DNA of 50,153 nucleotides from Reclinomonas americana ATCC 50394 (taxonomy: Eukaryota > Jakobida > Jakobea > Jakobida): positions 10,935 through 61,087 of the forward strand of contig PS015202.1 in the NCBI GenBank assembly GCA_048213135.1, in the 5' to 3' direction. The notes below the pieces were generated by a model. It ran no database searches and was not told the DNA's origin. It saw only the letters and a program-made list of their open reading frames with translations. A program made the translations under genes and the position numbers. Numbering within the stretch: the first letter of the stretch is position 1; every line of letters starts with the position of its first letter. Below, in pieces: positions 25,575 to 35,433 of this stretch.

Positions 25575-26412
25575 NNNNNNNNNNNNNNNNNNNNNNNNNN
25601 NNNNNNNNNNNNNNNNNNNNNNNNNNNNNNNNNNNNNNNNNNNNNNNNNNNNNNNNNNNNNNNNNNNNNNNNNNNNNNNNNNNNNNNNNNNNNNNNNNNN
25701 NNNNNNNNNNNNNNNNNNNNNNNNNNNNNNNNNNNNNNNNNNNNNNNNNNNNNNNNNNNNNNNNNNNNNNNNNNNNNNNNNNNNNNNNNNNNNNNNNNNN
25801 NNNNNNNNNNNNNNNNNNNNNNNNNNNNNNNNNNNNNNNNNNNNNNNNNNNNNNNNNNNNNNNNNNNNNNNNNNNNNNNNNNNNNNNNNNNNNNNNNNNN
25901 NNNNNNNNNNNNNNNNNNNNNNNNNNNNNNNNNNNNNNNNNNNNNNNNNNNNNNNNNNNNNNNNNNNNNNNNNNNNNNNNNNNNNNNNNNNNNNNNNNNN
26001 NNNNNNNNNNNNNNNNNNNNNNNNNNNNNNNNNNNNNNNNNNNNNNNNNNNNNNNNNNNNNNNNNNNNNNNNNNNNNNNNNNNNNNNNNNNNNNNNNNNN
26101 NNNNNNNNNNNNNNNNNNNNNNNNNNNNNNNNNNNNNNNNNNNNNNNNNNNNNNNNNNNNNNNNNNNNNNNNNNNNNNNNNNNNNNNNNNNNNNNNNNNN
26201 NNNNNNNNNNNNNNNNNNNNNNNNNNNNNNNNNNNNNNNNNNNNNNNNNNNNNNNNNNNNNNNNNNNNNNNNNNNNNNNNNNNNNNNNNNNNNNNNNNNN
26301 NNNNNNNNNNNNNNNNNNNNNNNNNNNNNNNNNNNNNNNNNNNNNNNNNNNNNNNNNNNNNNNNNNNNNNNNNNNNNNNNNNNNNNNNNNNNNNNNNNNN
26401 NNNNNNNNNNNN
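25575..26412. other. Assembly gap (838 N)
   Basis: Undetermined bases containing the 3' end of the glutamine-rich gene (plus strand) and the downstream exons of the small secreted-protein gene (minus strand), which converge here. Confidence 0.99.
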
Positions 26413-26557
26413 AGGGGGCCGCTGTTTGAGTGTGTGAGAGAGTGAGTGATCATGAGTGTGTCAGTTGCGTGTGCGCGGGAGGGTGACACGTGCCTGCGGA
26501 CGCCACGCAGGCGAGCAGCGCGATGCTGAGAATGGCGAGGAGGGTCGCTCGGCGCAT
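26413..26557 (-). CDS. First exon of a small secreted protein (signal peptide)
   Basis: The ATG at 26555-26557 opens MRRATLLAILSIALLACVAS followed by AGT. This is a textbook signal peptide: two Arg, a hydrophobic core of about 14 residues and an A-x-A cleavage site. Immediately after comes a CA-rich stretch starting gtgtcaccc, which looks like an intron running into the assembly gap, so the mature protein is not visible. Its ATG is 312 bp from the stop of the NLR-like gene on the same strand. The product family cannot be named. Confidence 0.55.
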
Positions 26558-26869
26558 GAGAGACAAAAAAGCGAAGAGGTGGTGGAGTCGCTGAGAGGCG
26601 TTTTTTTCCGAATGACGAACGTTCCCTTTTATTCCATTTCCGGCATGATTTCGAACATGACGACCGAGTGTGTGAGTGGAGGCGAGGGGTGCTGCGGCTG
26701 GAGGGTGGCGGTCGATGCATGGAGTTCCGGATGCAGAGGGTTCAGAAACAACAGGGAACGAATGCAACTGTTGAGATATCTTTGACTCATCACGGTGAAA
26801 CGAGCACAGATTCTCGCGAACAAGAAAAGGAAGAGGAGACATCGCGTAATCAGCGGACAACGCTTTAGT
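26558..26869. promoter_or_regulatory. Spacer between NLR-like gene stop and secreted-protein start
   Basis: A 312-bp non-coding stretch expected to contain the NLR 3' UTR and the promoter of the small secreted-protein gene. A T-rich patch (TTTTTTTCCG and CCCTTTTATTCCATTTCC, 26600-26640) is the only notable feature. Confidence 0.3.
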
Positions 26870-29800
26870 TTATTCGTCCTCCAAGGTGTCGGTGAAATCA
26901 GGCAAGAATGAACCCAACACTCGATACAGCATGTCGGGGATCTGCGTCTCGTGACCTTCGACCGTGACCGCATGGTCGGCCAACGCGCCTCGTCGCTCAT
27001 TTGTCACTGACCATACGCGAAGTGTCTTGTCGTAACTCCCACTCAGCACATGCTGACCGTCGGGAGTGACAGCGACTGACATCACCGCACCAGTGTGTCC
27101 CTCCAACCGTCGTACCTCTTCTCCAGTCGCCAGTGACCACACTCGTACTGTTGAATCATGGCTACTGCTCACAATATGATAACCATCAGAGGCGACGGCG
27201 ACGGATGACACCACATTTGTGTGTCCCTCCAACTGCAGCACTTCTTCTCCATTCAACAGTGACCACAGTCGCACTGACTTGTCATTACCTCCACTCACAA
27301 CCAACTGACCATCGACGGTGACAGTGACTGACATCACCGCGCCAGAGTGCCCATCCAATCGGTATAATTCGTCACCACAAGTCAGTGACCACACCCGCAC
27401 AGTTTTGTCCAAGCTTCCGCTCAGAACGTAAAGCCCATCGGGAGTAATGGCAACAGACATCACAGCCTGGATGTGCCCCTTTAACTGCAGCACTTCTCCG
27501 CCACTCTCCAGTGACCACACCCTCACTGTCTTGTCCCGACTCCCGCTCACGATACATTGACCGTCGGGTGTGACAGCGACAGACGACACACAATCGGTGT
27601 GCCCTTCCAACCGCAACACTTCTTTCCCATTCGCCATAGACCATACTCTCACCGTCCTGTCATCACTCCCACTCACAAGGTGCTGACCATTGGGAGTGAC
27701 GGCAACAGACAGTACTCCTCCATCATGGCCCTCCAACCGTCGTACTTCCTCGCCACTCGCCATTGACCACACTCGCACCGTCTTGTCACTACTCCCGCTG
27801 ATAATGCGCTGACCATCTGGAGTAAACGCAAAATAGTTCACAGCTGCCGTGTGTCCCTCCAGCCGTCTCACTTCTTCTCCTCTCGCCGTGGGCCACACTC
27901 GCACAGTCTCATCACTACTCCCACTAACAACACCATGGCCATCGGGCGTAACGGCGACTGAGTACACCCCTCCACAATGTCCCTCTAACCGGCGGACTTC
28001 TTCCCCATTCGCCAGTGACCACACGCGTATTGTTTTGTCATCACTTCCACTTACAACGCGCAGACCATCGGCAGTGAAGGCGACAGAGTTCACTACACCA
28101 GTGTGCACCTCAAACCGTCGCAATTCTCCATCACTCGCCATAGACCACACTCGCACGGTGTGATCCTCACTCCCACTCACTGCGTGCAAACCATCAGGAG
28201 TGATGGCGATGGACAGTACTGAATGGGTGTGTCCCACCAACCGTCGCACCTCATCGCCACTCGCCAGTGCCCACACTCGGACAGATTTGTCCTCACTTCC
28301 ACTAAGAATGTGTAGACCATCGGGAGTGACGCTAACAGCCAGCACCGGTGCAGTGTGTCCCTCCAACCGTCGCACTTCATCTCCAGTTGTCAGTGACCAC
28401 ACTCGTACAGTTTTGTCCTCACTTCCACTCACAACGTGCTGACCATCGGGAGTGACGGCAACCGATCGCACCCGATGAGTGTGTCGAAATCGTTTTAACT
28501 CCTCGCCAGTCGCCATAGACCACGTTCGAATTGACCAGTCCTTGCTTCCACTTACGATATACACCCCATCGGGGGTAACTGCCACAGCCAACACTGAACC
28601 AGTGTGGCCTTCTAGTCGGCGCACCTCCTCGCCACTTGCCACCGACCACACTCGCACAGTCTTGTCATCACTCCCGCTCACAATGAACTGTCCATTTGGA
28701 GTCACCGCGACAGACATAACGCACTCAGTGTGACCCACCATTGGCTCCCTCGGCCACTTCACACCCGCCACATCTGCCTCTCTGAAATCCGCCTCCCTCG
28801 CATACGCCATGCACACATTCACCCCTCGCAAATCCGCCCCCCTCCACACCGTCCTGTGCATCACCGCATCCCTCAAATCCGCACCCCTCACTCGCACTCC
28901 CGACAGGTCTCGCCCACTGAACGACACTTGTGCCACACACAACACCGTCGCTGCATTCGCTGCCGCCGTCACCAGTCGCTCCTCATCCACCTCCATCGAC
29001 AACTCAATCACCTCCCACAATCTTGCTTGCAATCGAGGAGATCGTCGCACCACCTCGGCCACCTGCTCCACCAGTGATGGTCTGTCGTTCAGTAGTCGCA
29101 CAGCCAACACATGCTGTTGCACATCTTGCATCGTCAACCTCCTCTCTGCATCCCACGTCTCCCACGCAAACACATGCCGTGCCACACAGTGCTCCAGCAA
29201 CGACAGATGTACGAATCCCCACTGCGTCGTCCCATACCGTCGCACAATCGGGCAGCACACTCGGACATGTTGATTTCTGCGACCAAAAAACTTGTCAAAC
29301 GGTCCCTCTTCCACTCTTCGAATATCAAGTGGCGCACCGCCGAACTCTGCAATGTCTTCTTCGAACGCACGCTCCTCTGACACAGCTCGCACCACATTCC
29401 TGTCATGCATCAACCGTGCCAGTCCCTCACAGAATGCCAGACACGTTTCCTCACTCGGCACACGCTCCGCGCCCAGACGCGTCTGCCTCTCCTGCTCCCT
29501 CACAATCCACTGTCGATTGAATCGATCAAACACATTACACCGAGTCGGTCGCTGCACACCACTCGCCACCAACTGTGGCAACACACGAGCTACCACTGCC
29601 AACAGGAACGGATTCGACACCAGCGCATCTAGTCCATGCACAATCTCCAGTGCACGAATGTACTCCTCGGCAGTCGACCATCGCACATCACCATCATCGT
29701 CAGCATCTCCACCGACTTGCACCAGTCGCGAAAAGTACTCCTCAATCTGCTCCTTGCTGAACGGTGCAACATGCCGCTCCATCAGCTGCTGCATACACAA

Positions 29801-31504
29801 TTGTCCGCGTGCATCCACCGGTGCAAACAACCGTCGATACTGCGTCACACCACCCAATGCCGTCAGAGCGTAATCACCACGACAGGTGATAATCACCTTC
29901 ACATCGCGACACACATCCAGCTGGTTCTTGACAAACAGATTCACACCACGATACAACTCATCGTACCCGTCAAGCAACAACAGCAGCGGTTCCTCCTTCA
30001 GCCGTCGCACATCCTCCTCAAGGCCCAACTCGGGTGACAGTCGCTCCAGGGCCTCCTCCAGCAATCGCTCATCGGCATTGCGCAGAGCTCCAAGAGGCAC
30101 ACGCACAGGCACTCGTCTGCTCTCTCTCGTCTGCCACTGTCGCCATGCTCGCTCAGCCAGCACCGACATGGTGGTGGTCTTGCCGGCTCCACTGTTGCCA
30201 AACAGCACCAACACACGCTGCGTGGTGTTGGTGTCGGTGAGGAAAGCATCCACTTCCGTCAACAAATCCGTCATCTTCTCACTCGATGAAACGTCACGAT
30301 CACGTGAGCACAGCAATGGCACGTACATCTGCATGTCCTTGTGCATGCTCTCGTCGTGCTGATAGAAGGAGAGCTCACGCACCGCCAGTTGATGCAGTCG
30401 CTCCTCGAAGGTGCTGACGCTGAAGTCGAGATGCCGCGCATCACGAATCCGCGTCGCGAAACCAGTCATCGTATCGGCAGGCAGCTGCAGCTTGCCAAGG
30501 AGCGATAGGAACACACCGTCCACACTGAGATACTCTTCCACACGGGCGTCGGTCCATGGACATAAACCATGAACCAAATCGTTCCGTATTGCGCGCAACT
30601 GCTCCAGCGCCTTCCGTTCATCAACATCGTCAATCAGGAGTAGTTTGCGAACGTCATCCAGAACTAGGCCGCCATACAGCATGATGGAGATGAGTGCAGT
30701 CGTGTCGAATGCGTTGCACGGAGGGTCGGATGAAGGGTCAGTGTTGAATGCATTGCGCCAGGCCAACACCAGTGGTTGCACCTCCTTGAATAGCTTGACT
30801 TGCCATCCATTCACTGGAGCATGCCGCGCACGCCAGGCCTTCACTGCCGCCGCATCCATACCAGCAGGTGTGAATGCCGCCACCCAAGCCCGCACATCAA
30901 AGTCGGGATGATCACGACTGAACTGGGCCAGAGTGCGTTGACAGCGCAGACGCACGGCCTCCTCCACCACCTCAAACGCCATGTTGATGCGCTGCGAATT
31001 GATCATGCTGTGCTTAAACAAGGTGTCATGGTCGAGATGTGGTACGGAGAAGCGCCGACAAGCAAGACGAACCGCATCTCTCGCTGACTAGCGCTGCGTG
31101 AGCATGCAGTGAGCATGCAGTGAGTACCATGACCAGAGGGAGACAAGCAAGGCACGCACGCAGGCAGACACACGCGCAAACCTCTCAGTGCCACTCTTTG
31201 CACTCGGAGACAGCAGTACGACACCAAGTGTCACACGGACGACGAGATGAGTGGATAAGTTGATGCCCAGAATGCGAAGCGAAGTACCACCACCCTCCTC
31301 CAAGTCATACGGTACCGGCTTCTCCACCCCAACAATTTCCACCGCCTCATCTCCACTCTTCTCCCGCAGCAAGCGTGTGGCCTCGCGCAGCAGGTCCGCG
31401 AGAGTGGACATGGCCGACATGCCCTCCACCACCACCGACAGCGATGAATCATGCGCCGCACTTACGTGCACAGAGAACTGCGATACCACACAGACACACG
31501 ACAT
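26870..31504 (-). CDS. NLR-like receptor: (UBL-like)-HEPN-NACHT-pentapeptide-WD40x14
   Basis: The main reading frame, 26870-31021, is 1,383 codons without an intron. Residues about 100-200 are helical with LRAIRNDLVHG, where R146-N147-x3-H151 matches the R-N-x3-H signature of HEPN domains (DZIP3-type). NACHT follows: Walker A GNSGAGKTT (275-283, Lys281), Walker B LLLLLDGYDE (346-355) and sensor-like KVIITCRGDY (about 375-384), then a helical arm with FVHLSLLEHC. Residues about 695-755 are pentapeptide-like (RGADLRDAV, RGADLRGVN, READFREAD). Residues about 763-1345 are 14 WD40 repeats, enough for two seven-bladed propellers. An upstream exon (31182-31504, MSCVCVVSQ...) encodes a possible beta-grasp domain (TLADLLREATRLL, THLVVRV). 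It can splice in frame (gtttgcg...aagcacag) to the ATG-ATC at 31006. By family knowledge, NACHT oligomerises on NTP, WD40 senses the ligand and HEPN may act as an RNase effector. The immune role is inferred. Confidence 0.85.
26990..28741 (-). repeat. Fourteen tandem ~126-bp WD40 coding repeats
   Basis: Each unit encodes about 42 residues of the form GHT..V.SVAVTPDG..VVSGS.DKTVRVWS.A.GEEVRRLE. Most units keep VTPDG, SGS-D-KTVRVWS and the EEVRRLE link nearly unchanged, while residues just after GHT (xxV) and after DG (xxI/V) vary. One unit has PTARG in place of SMASG, another starts RHT and a third VHT. The regular spacing and high similarity point to recent tandem amplification or ongoing concerted evolution. 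Confidence 0.93.
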
Positions 31505-31744
31505 ACACCATGCCGTGAGAAGACAGAGTTGCACTACAGCACTCACTAAGTGGCATGTGAGTTCACACCCGACTCACCGACATCCTTGTTGCAGTTGTTG
31601 ACACTGTTGCTTGTCTTCTGTGCAGACCTTGCTACGGACAGGTATGACTGCTTTCTCTATGCCTGTTGCTGCTGTTCGTTGTGATCGAATGGCATGCAGG
31701 ACACTTCTGGCGTGTTATCTGTGTGCGGTGTGTGTGTGTGTGCG

Positions 31745-31830
<86 letters not shown>

Positions 31831-32190
31831 GTGTGTGTGTGTGTGTGTNNNNNNNNNNNNNNNNNNNNAGCAAAGACCAGTCAACGGTGTGGCTTGCGTG
31901 TGTATATGTGTGTGTGCGTGTTGTCAACACAAGCTTGTTGCTATTGTGTTGGTGTGTGAGTTGTCTGCACTCCACCACAGACGTAAAAAAACGATGAGGG
32001 GCCACTGGACATAAAACGACATCTTGCAAACCACCAAACGAAAAACGCCACACACAGATACACAGACACACTGGAGGCTTACAGTTTACACAACAGCACT
32101 ACATCGTTGTGATGAGAATGAGTGTGTGCTTGTGTGTGCGGTGAGCACATGAGTCGTGAGTGAGAGCGTGTGTGTGTTGGCGCGTGCCGT
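31505..32190. other. Intergenic spacer with long TG microsatellite and small gap
   Basis: The region between the divergent NLR-like gene (minus) and the FN3 gene (plus). It carries a TG tract ending in a 20-N gap (31849-31868), then TG/CA-rich, otherwise featureless DNA with an A-run at 31985. No gene is recognised; repeat-derived frames (CVCVCV, THTHTH) are not coding. The 5' control region of the NLR-like gene should lie at its left end. Confidence 0.5.
31733..31848. repeat. (TG)n microsatellite, abutting an assembly gap
   Basis: About 115 bp of almost pure TG with a few interruptions (tgcgttg near 31741 and gcgtgtg near 31826). The sequence breaks into Ns immediately after it, so its true length is unknown. 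Confidence 0.97.
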
Positions 32191-32727
32191 TGAGTGAGTC
32201 ATCGGACAGAGCAATTTTTTGTTCGATGGAGAAAAGATAAGACGAACGACAACAGCGTGAGCATTGCGGTCCGTGAGAGATGGAGTAGAAATGAGGGGAC
32301 TTTGGCTGCTGAGGCGTTGGTGCAGTTGCTGGAGGAATACAAAAGCATTCGTCGACAAATATTACATTTTTTGCGAAATATATTTAGCGTTCGGACGTCG
32401 GCCTCCAACAAGCCGGCAAGGGAGCACTGGCGATCGAGCAGGTCCGCTTTCCTGCTGATCCGATTGTGCGAGTCGACTTCGCGATTGTTCAGCGATCGTG
32501 ACATCGATATCGCAATATCGATGCGTCGACGTCGGTACTTCGAGATCATGCTTCGCAGTGGCTTGCAGACGGCATTACCAAAGTGCGGGAGAGATTTCAT
32601 GCTTCAGTGCACGCTGCGCGCGTGCACGAGCACACCTGCAATCGACTTCAAATGATCCTGAGGCGCGCTGAACACACACTCACACACTCACACGCACGCA
32701 CGCACACACACACACACACACACACAN
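32191..32727. promoter_or_regulatory. AT-richer upstream region of the FN3 gene
   Basis: This region is visibly richer in A+T than its surroundings (for example ACAAATATTACATTTTTTGCG and GAAATATATTTAGCG, 32357-32392) and ends in a CA microsatellite running into a gap. An open 153-codon frame from 32197 is present, but its sequence resembles no family and its codon use differs from neighbours. I read the region as promoter plus 5' leader, with the first exon of the FN3 gene lost in the gap. A near-perfect inverted repeat sits at about 32503-32524. Confidence 0.4.
32503..32524. repeat. Short near-perfect palindrome CATCGATAT-CGCA-ATATCGATG
   Basis: Two 9-bp arms (CATCGATAT and ATATCGATG) are exact inverted repeats around a 4-base centre. 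It lies about 300 bp upstream of the first visible exon of the FN3 gene. It could be a dimeric transcription-factor site or chance. Confidence 0.6.
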
Positions 32728-32820
32728 NNNNNNNNNNNNNNNNNNNNNNNNNNNNNNNNNNNNNNNNNNNNNNNNNNNNNNNNNNNNNNNNNNNNNNNNN
32801 NNNNNNNNNNNNNNNNNNNN
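32727..32820. other. Assembly gap (94 N) flanked by CA repeat
   Basis: Undetermined bases. They probably include the first exon and signal peptide of the FN3 protein, since the sequence resumes with an intron acceptor (tactcag) followed by an open frame. Confidence 0.97.
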
Positions 32821-32827
32821 TACTCAG

Positions 32828-35263
32828 ATGCTTGTCGACATGACGGGCACCACCACCGACGACCTGCAGCTGTGCGCCAAGTTCGAGGACAATGAGGTGT
32901 GTGATGCTTTGGGGACTCTCTGTTCTGCACTTTTTCTCTCACTCTCACTCACTTTTCTCGCTCGCAGGCGTACACTCTGCTGCCCGACAGCACCTTCCGC
33001 TTCTACGGTGTGCCGACGTACGTGCCGTACAATATCACGGTGGTGCCCGGCAGCGTCAGCTCCGAGACCTTCACTCTGCAGTGGCTGCCGCCGGTGCGTC
33101 CGGCTGGCTCCAAGCCGATTACCGGCTACTCGATTGAGATGATTCGTGACGCCGACATTCCCGCCCCCTGGGTGCAAGTCATCCCGAAGGAGACGGTCGG
33201 CGCCAACACCAAGTACAAGCTGACCAACCTCATGGCCGGCTCCGAGTACTCCAACATTCGTGTGTGGGCCTGGGAGCAGGGCGCCAGCGGCACCAACGAC
33301 ACGCGCGTTGAGCCGCCGGGTGCACTCTACCCGTCCAAGCTGCGCACGTCCATCACTGGTGAGTCTCTTTTTCTCTTTGCTCATTCCCGCTTCTGGTGGT
33401 TGTCTCATATTTTTTCTGCCCCCTCTTTGCAGCTCCTGGCTTTGTTGGCAACATTCGCGCGCTGACGGTCGCCAAGAACTCGCTGCGCATTGGCTGGGAC
33501 GAGCCGCTGAACCGCGGTGTGCGCACTGGCCTCATGACGTACGCTGTGCGCTACCGCAAGAGCACCACCACCATCTGGTACCCCGACGTGATTACGGAGG
33601 TGACGGCACTCGAGCAGACGATTACCGGCCTGCTGGGCGGCACGCAGTACGAGGTGCAGGTGCGCGCCACCAACGTCATTGGTGTCGGCAACTACTCCTC
33701 GTCGGCTCCGTTCACGACTGGCGTTGGCGCACCGAGCCCGCCCATCAGTCTCGGCTACCAGTTCCTCAACAACACGGTGACGGCGTCGTGGAACCACTTC
33801 CTCACCAACGGCATCAAGGAGGTGCAGTTCCGCGTCGAGGTGACGTACTTGGGCGCCGCCAACAACCAGACCACCACCGACAAGTTTATCGTGCCGGACA
33901 AGTTCTTCTTGATCCCGAACTCGATTCTGTCGCCGCTGCCGCAAAACGCGGACGTGTCGCTGATTGTCTACGCCATCAACCCGGCCACCAAGGAGGAGAG
34001 TGTGGCCAGCAGCAAGCTGACGTTCCAGAAGCAGTCGGATGCGCCGAATTCGGTGACCTTCTACATTGGACCGCTCAAGGACTCGTCGGGCCTGTACAAC
34101 CAGGATGTGACGACACCGGTGATTCCCTTCAACTTTATCAATGGCAAGACCGCCTACTTCACCATCACCTTCCCGCAAGGCTCGTTCCGCTGCCCGCTGT
34201 ACGACACGCGTGTGGTGCTGAGCAACAATGTCGACGACACGACGCTGCTGAACGTTGCGTCTCTTGCTCTTCTCTCTTCTTTTTCATCACACACAGAAAT
34301 GCTAACTTGTCTCTTCATCACGCACACAGAAACCGGCACCGAAGCACTCGACTGGTCGCGCCAACAACTACATGGGTGGCTTCTCGTGGTCGGCGTTCCA
34401 GCCGCCGTGCCCGGCCGGCCAGGAGCTGCGCGATCTGGAGAACGACGACGAGGACAATGACCACAGCTTCTACAGCCGTGAGTTGGCCTTCTCCGAGTAC
34501 GGACGTCGCTTCGAGGCGCGCGCCAGCAAGATGATTTACCGCCCGCCGACCCTCAACATTGTCACCAACTCGACCTCGAACGAGGACACGCAGCTGTGGT
34601 TCTACGCCTCGGCCAACGACACCTTCTTCAACTCGACGTACACTTGCAACGGCACTCAGGCCAATGGTCCGTCGTGGAATGGCCAGCTCGGCACGTTGTC
34701 GGCTCCGCTGTGCGAGACCGGCACGTACGTTGTGTACCGCGTTGACCCGCCACCGCCACCAGTGGTGGTCAACCCGCCGACTCAGCCGTCGACCAACACG
34801 ACCGACACCACGACTACCAGCTCTGGCAAGAGTGTGTGGCCGTGGCTCGCCCCGATTCTGGTCGTGCTCCTGCTCGGCATTGTCGGCGTGATTGTGTGGC
34901 TGGTGATTCGCTCTCGTCGCAACAAGCAGACCGACGACCCGCTCGGCTGGAAGCCACCGATGGTCGGTGGCACTCTGGAGGGTCCGCCCACTGCCTCGGG
35001 TCCGCCGGCCGCCATTGCGGTGGCGCCCACCGACACGGACAGCCAGGCGTCGTCGTCGAAGCGCAGCTCGTCTGGTGCCAGCAGCTCGGCGCCCATGTTG
35101 CCCACTGGCAGCAACTCGCTCGGTGCGGATCTCAGCCGCCTGCAGGGCGAGCGTCCGACGGTTGGCTTCAGCTCGGCGCTGTCGGGTCTGTCGGACGCCT
35201 TCGCGTCGCTGACTGGTGGCGTGCGTTCACCCACTGCCAACAACAATGCTGGTGCCGCCGACC
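32828..35263 (+). CDS. Cell-surface single-pass membrane protein with fibronectin type III domains
   Basis: The visible exons are 32828-32896, 32968-33358, 33433-34253 and 34330-35263, all joined in frame. The second exon contains a clear FN3 unit (NITVVPGSVSSETFTLQWLP, then GYSIEMIRD, YKLTNLMAGSEYSNIRVWA). The third contains another (ALTVAKNSLRIGWDEPL, YAVRYRKSTTTIWYP, TITGLLGGTQYEVQVRATN) and a third, more divergent one (LGYQFLNNTVTASWNHF). The extracellular part has many N-x-S/T sequons (NYSS, NDTFFNST, NGT) and a Cys-containing module (PPCPAGQE...). After a Pro/Thr stalk comes one TM helix, WPWLAPILVVLLLGIVGVIV, then a basic RSRRNK stop-transfer and a Ser/Ala/Pro-rich cytoplasmic tail (PPMVGGTLEGPPTAS) cut by the gap. 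It is probably an adhesion or receptor protein. Codons are strongly G/C-ended, suggesting high expression. Both ends are incomplete. Confidence 0.85.
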
Positions 35264-35323
35264 NNNNNNNNNNNNNNNNNNNNNNNNNNNNNNNNNNNNN
35301 NNNNNNNNNNNNNNNNNNNNNNN
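35264..35323. other. Assembly gap (60 N) between the FN3 and Piezo genes
   Basis: Undetermined bases followed by (CGT)n and (GT)n. The FN3 protein's stop codon and possibly the Piezo start codon lie in or next to it. Confidence 0.97.
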
Positions 35324-35337
35324 CGTCGTCGTCGTCG

Positions 35338-35402
<65 letters not shown>
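35324..35402. repeat. (CGT)5-6 followed by (GT)n microsatellite
   Basis: Five to six CGT units change directly into about 62 bp of pure GT, adjoining an assembly gap. It separates the FN3 and Piezo coding regions. Confidence 0.95.
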
Positions 35403-35433
35403 GTTCACTCACAATCCAACTGCCTGCGCTCAG

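Noticed and set aside
24630-26720. 696-codon minus-strand frame rich in Val/Leu/Ala opposite the glutamine-rich gene
   Set aside because: It is the antisense shadow of CAG/GCC/CCA repeats and crosses an 838-N gap.
27000-28741. The 126-bp tandem repeats considered as a satellite or CRISPR-like array
   Set aside because: They are in-frame WD40 blades without stops or spacers, inside a gene with intact NACHT motifs. No CRISPR features exist and the genome is eukaryotic.
31611-32071. Frames encoding CVCVCV and THTHTH strings
   Set aside because: They are translations of the TG/CA microsatellite, present in all frames, with no coding character.
32194-32655. 153-codon plus-strand frame before the FN3 gene
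   Set aside because: No family resemblance, composition unlike neighbours, overlaps an AT-rich island and a palindrome. More likely upstream regulatory DNA.
33405-34178. 257-codon minus-strand frame opposite the FN3 exon
   Set aside because: Antisense shadow of a strongly GC3-biased coding exon. The plus frame carries conserved FN3 patterns and splice sites.
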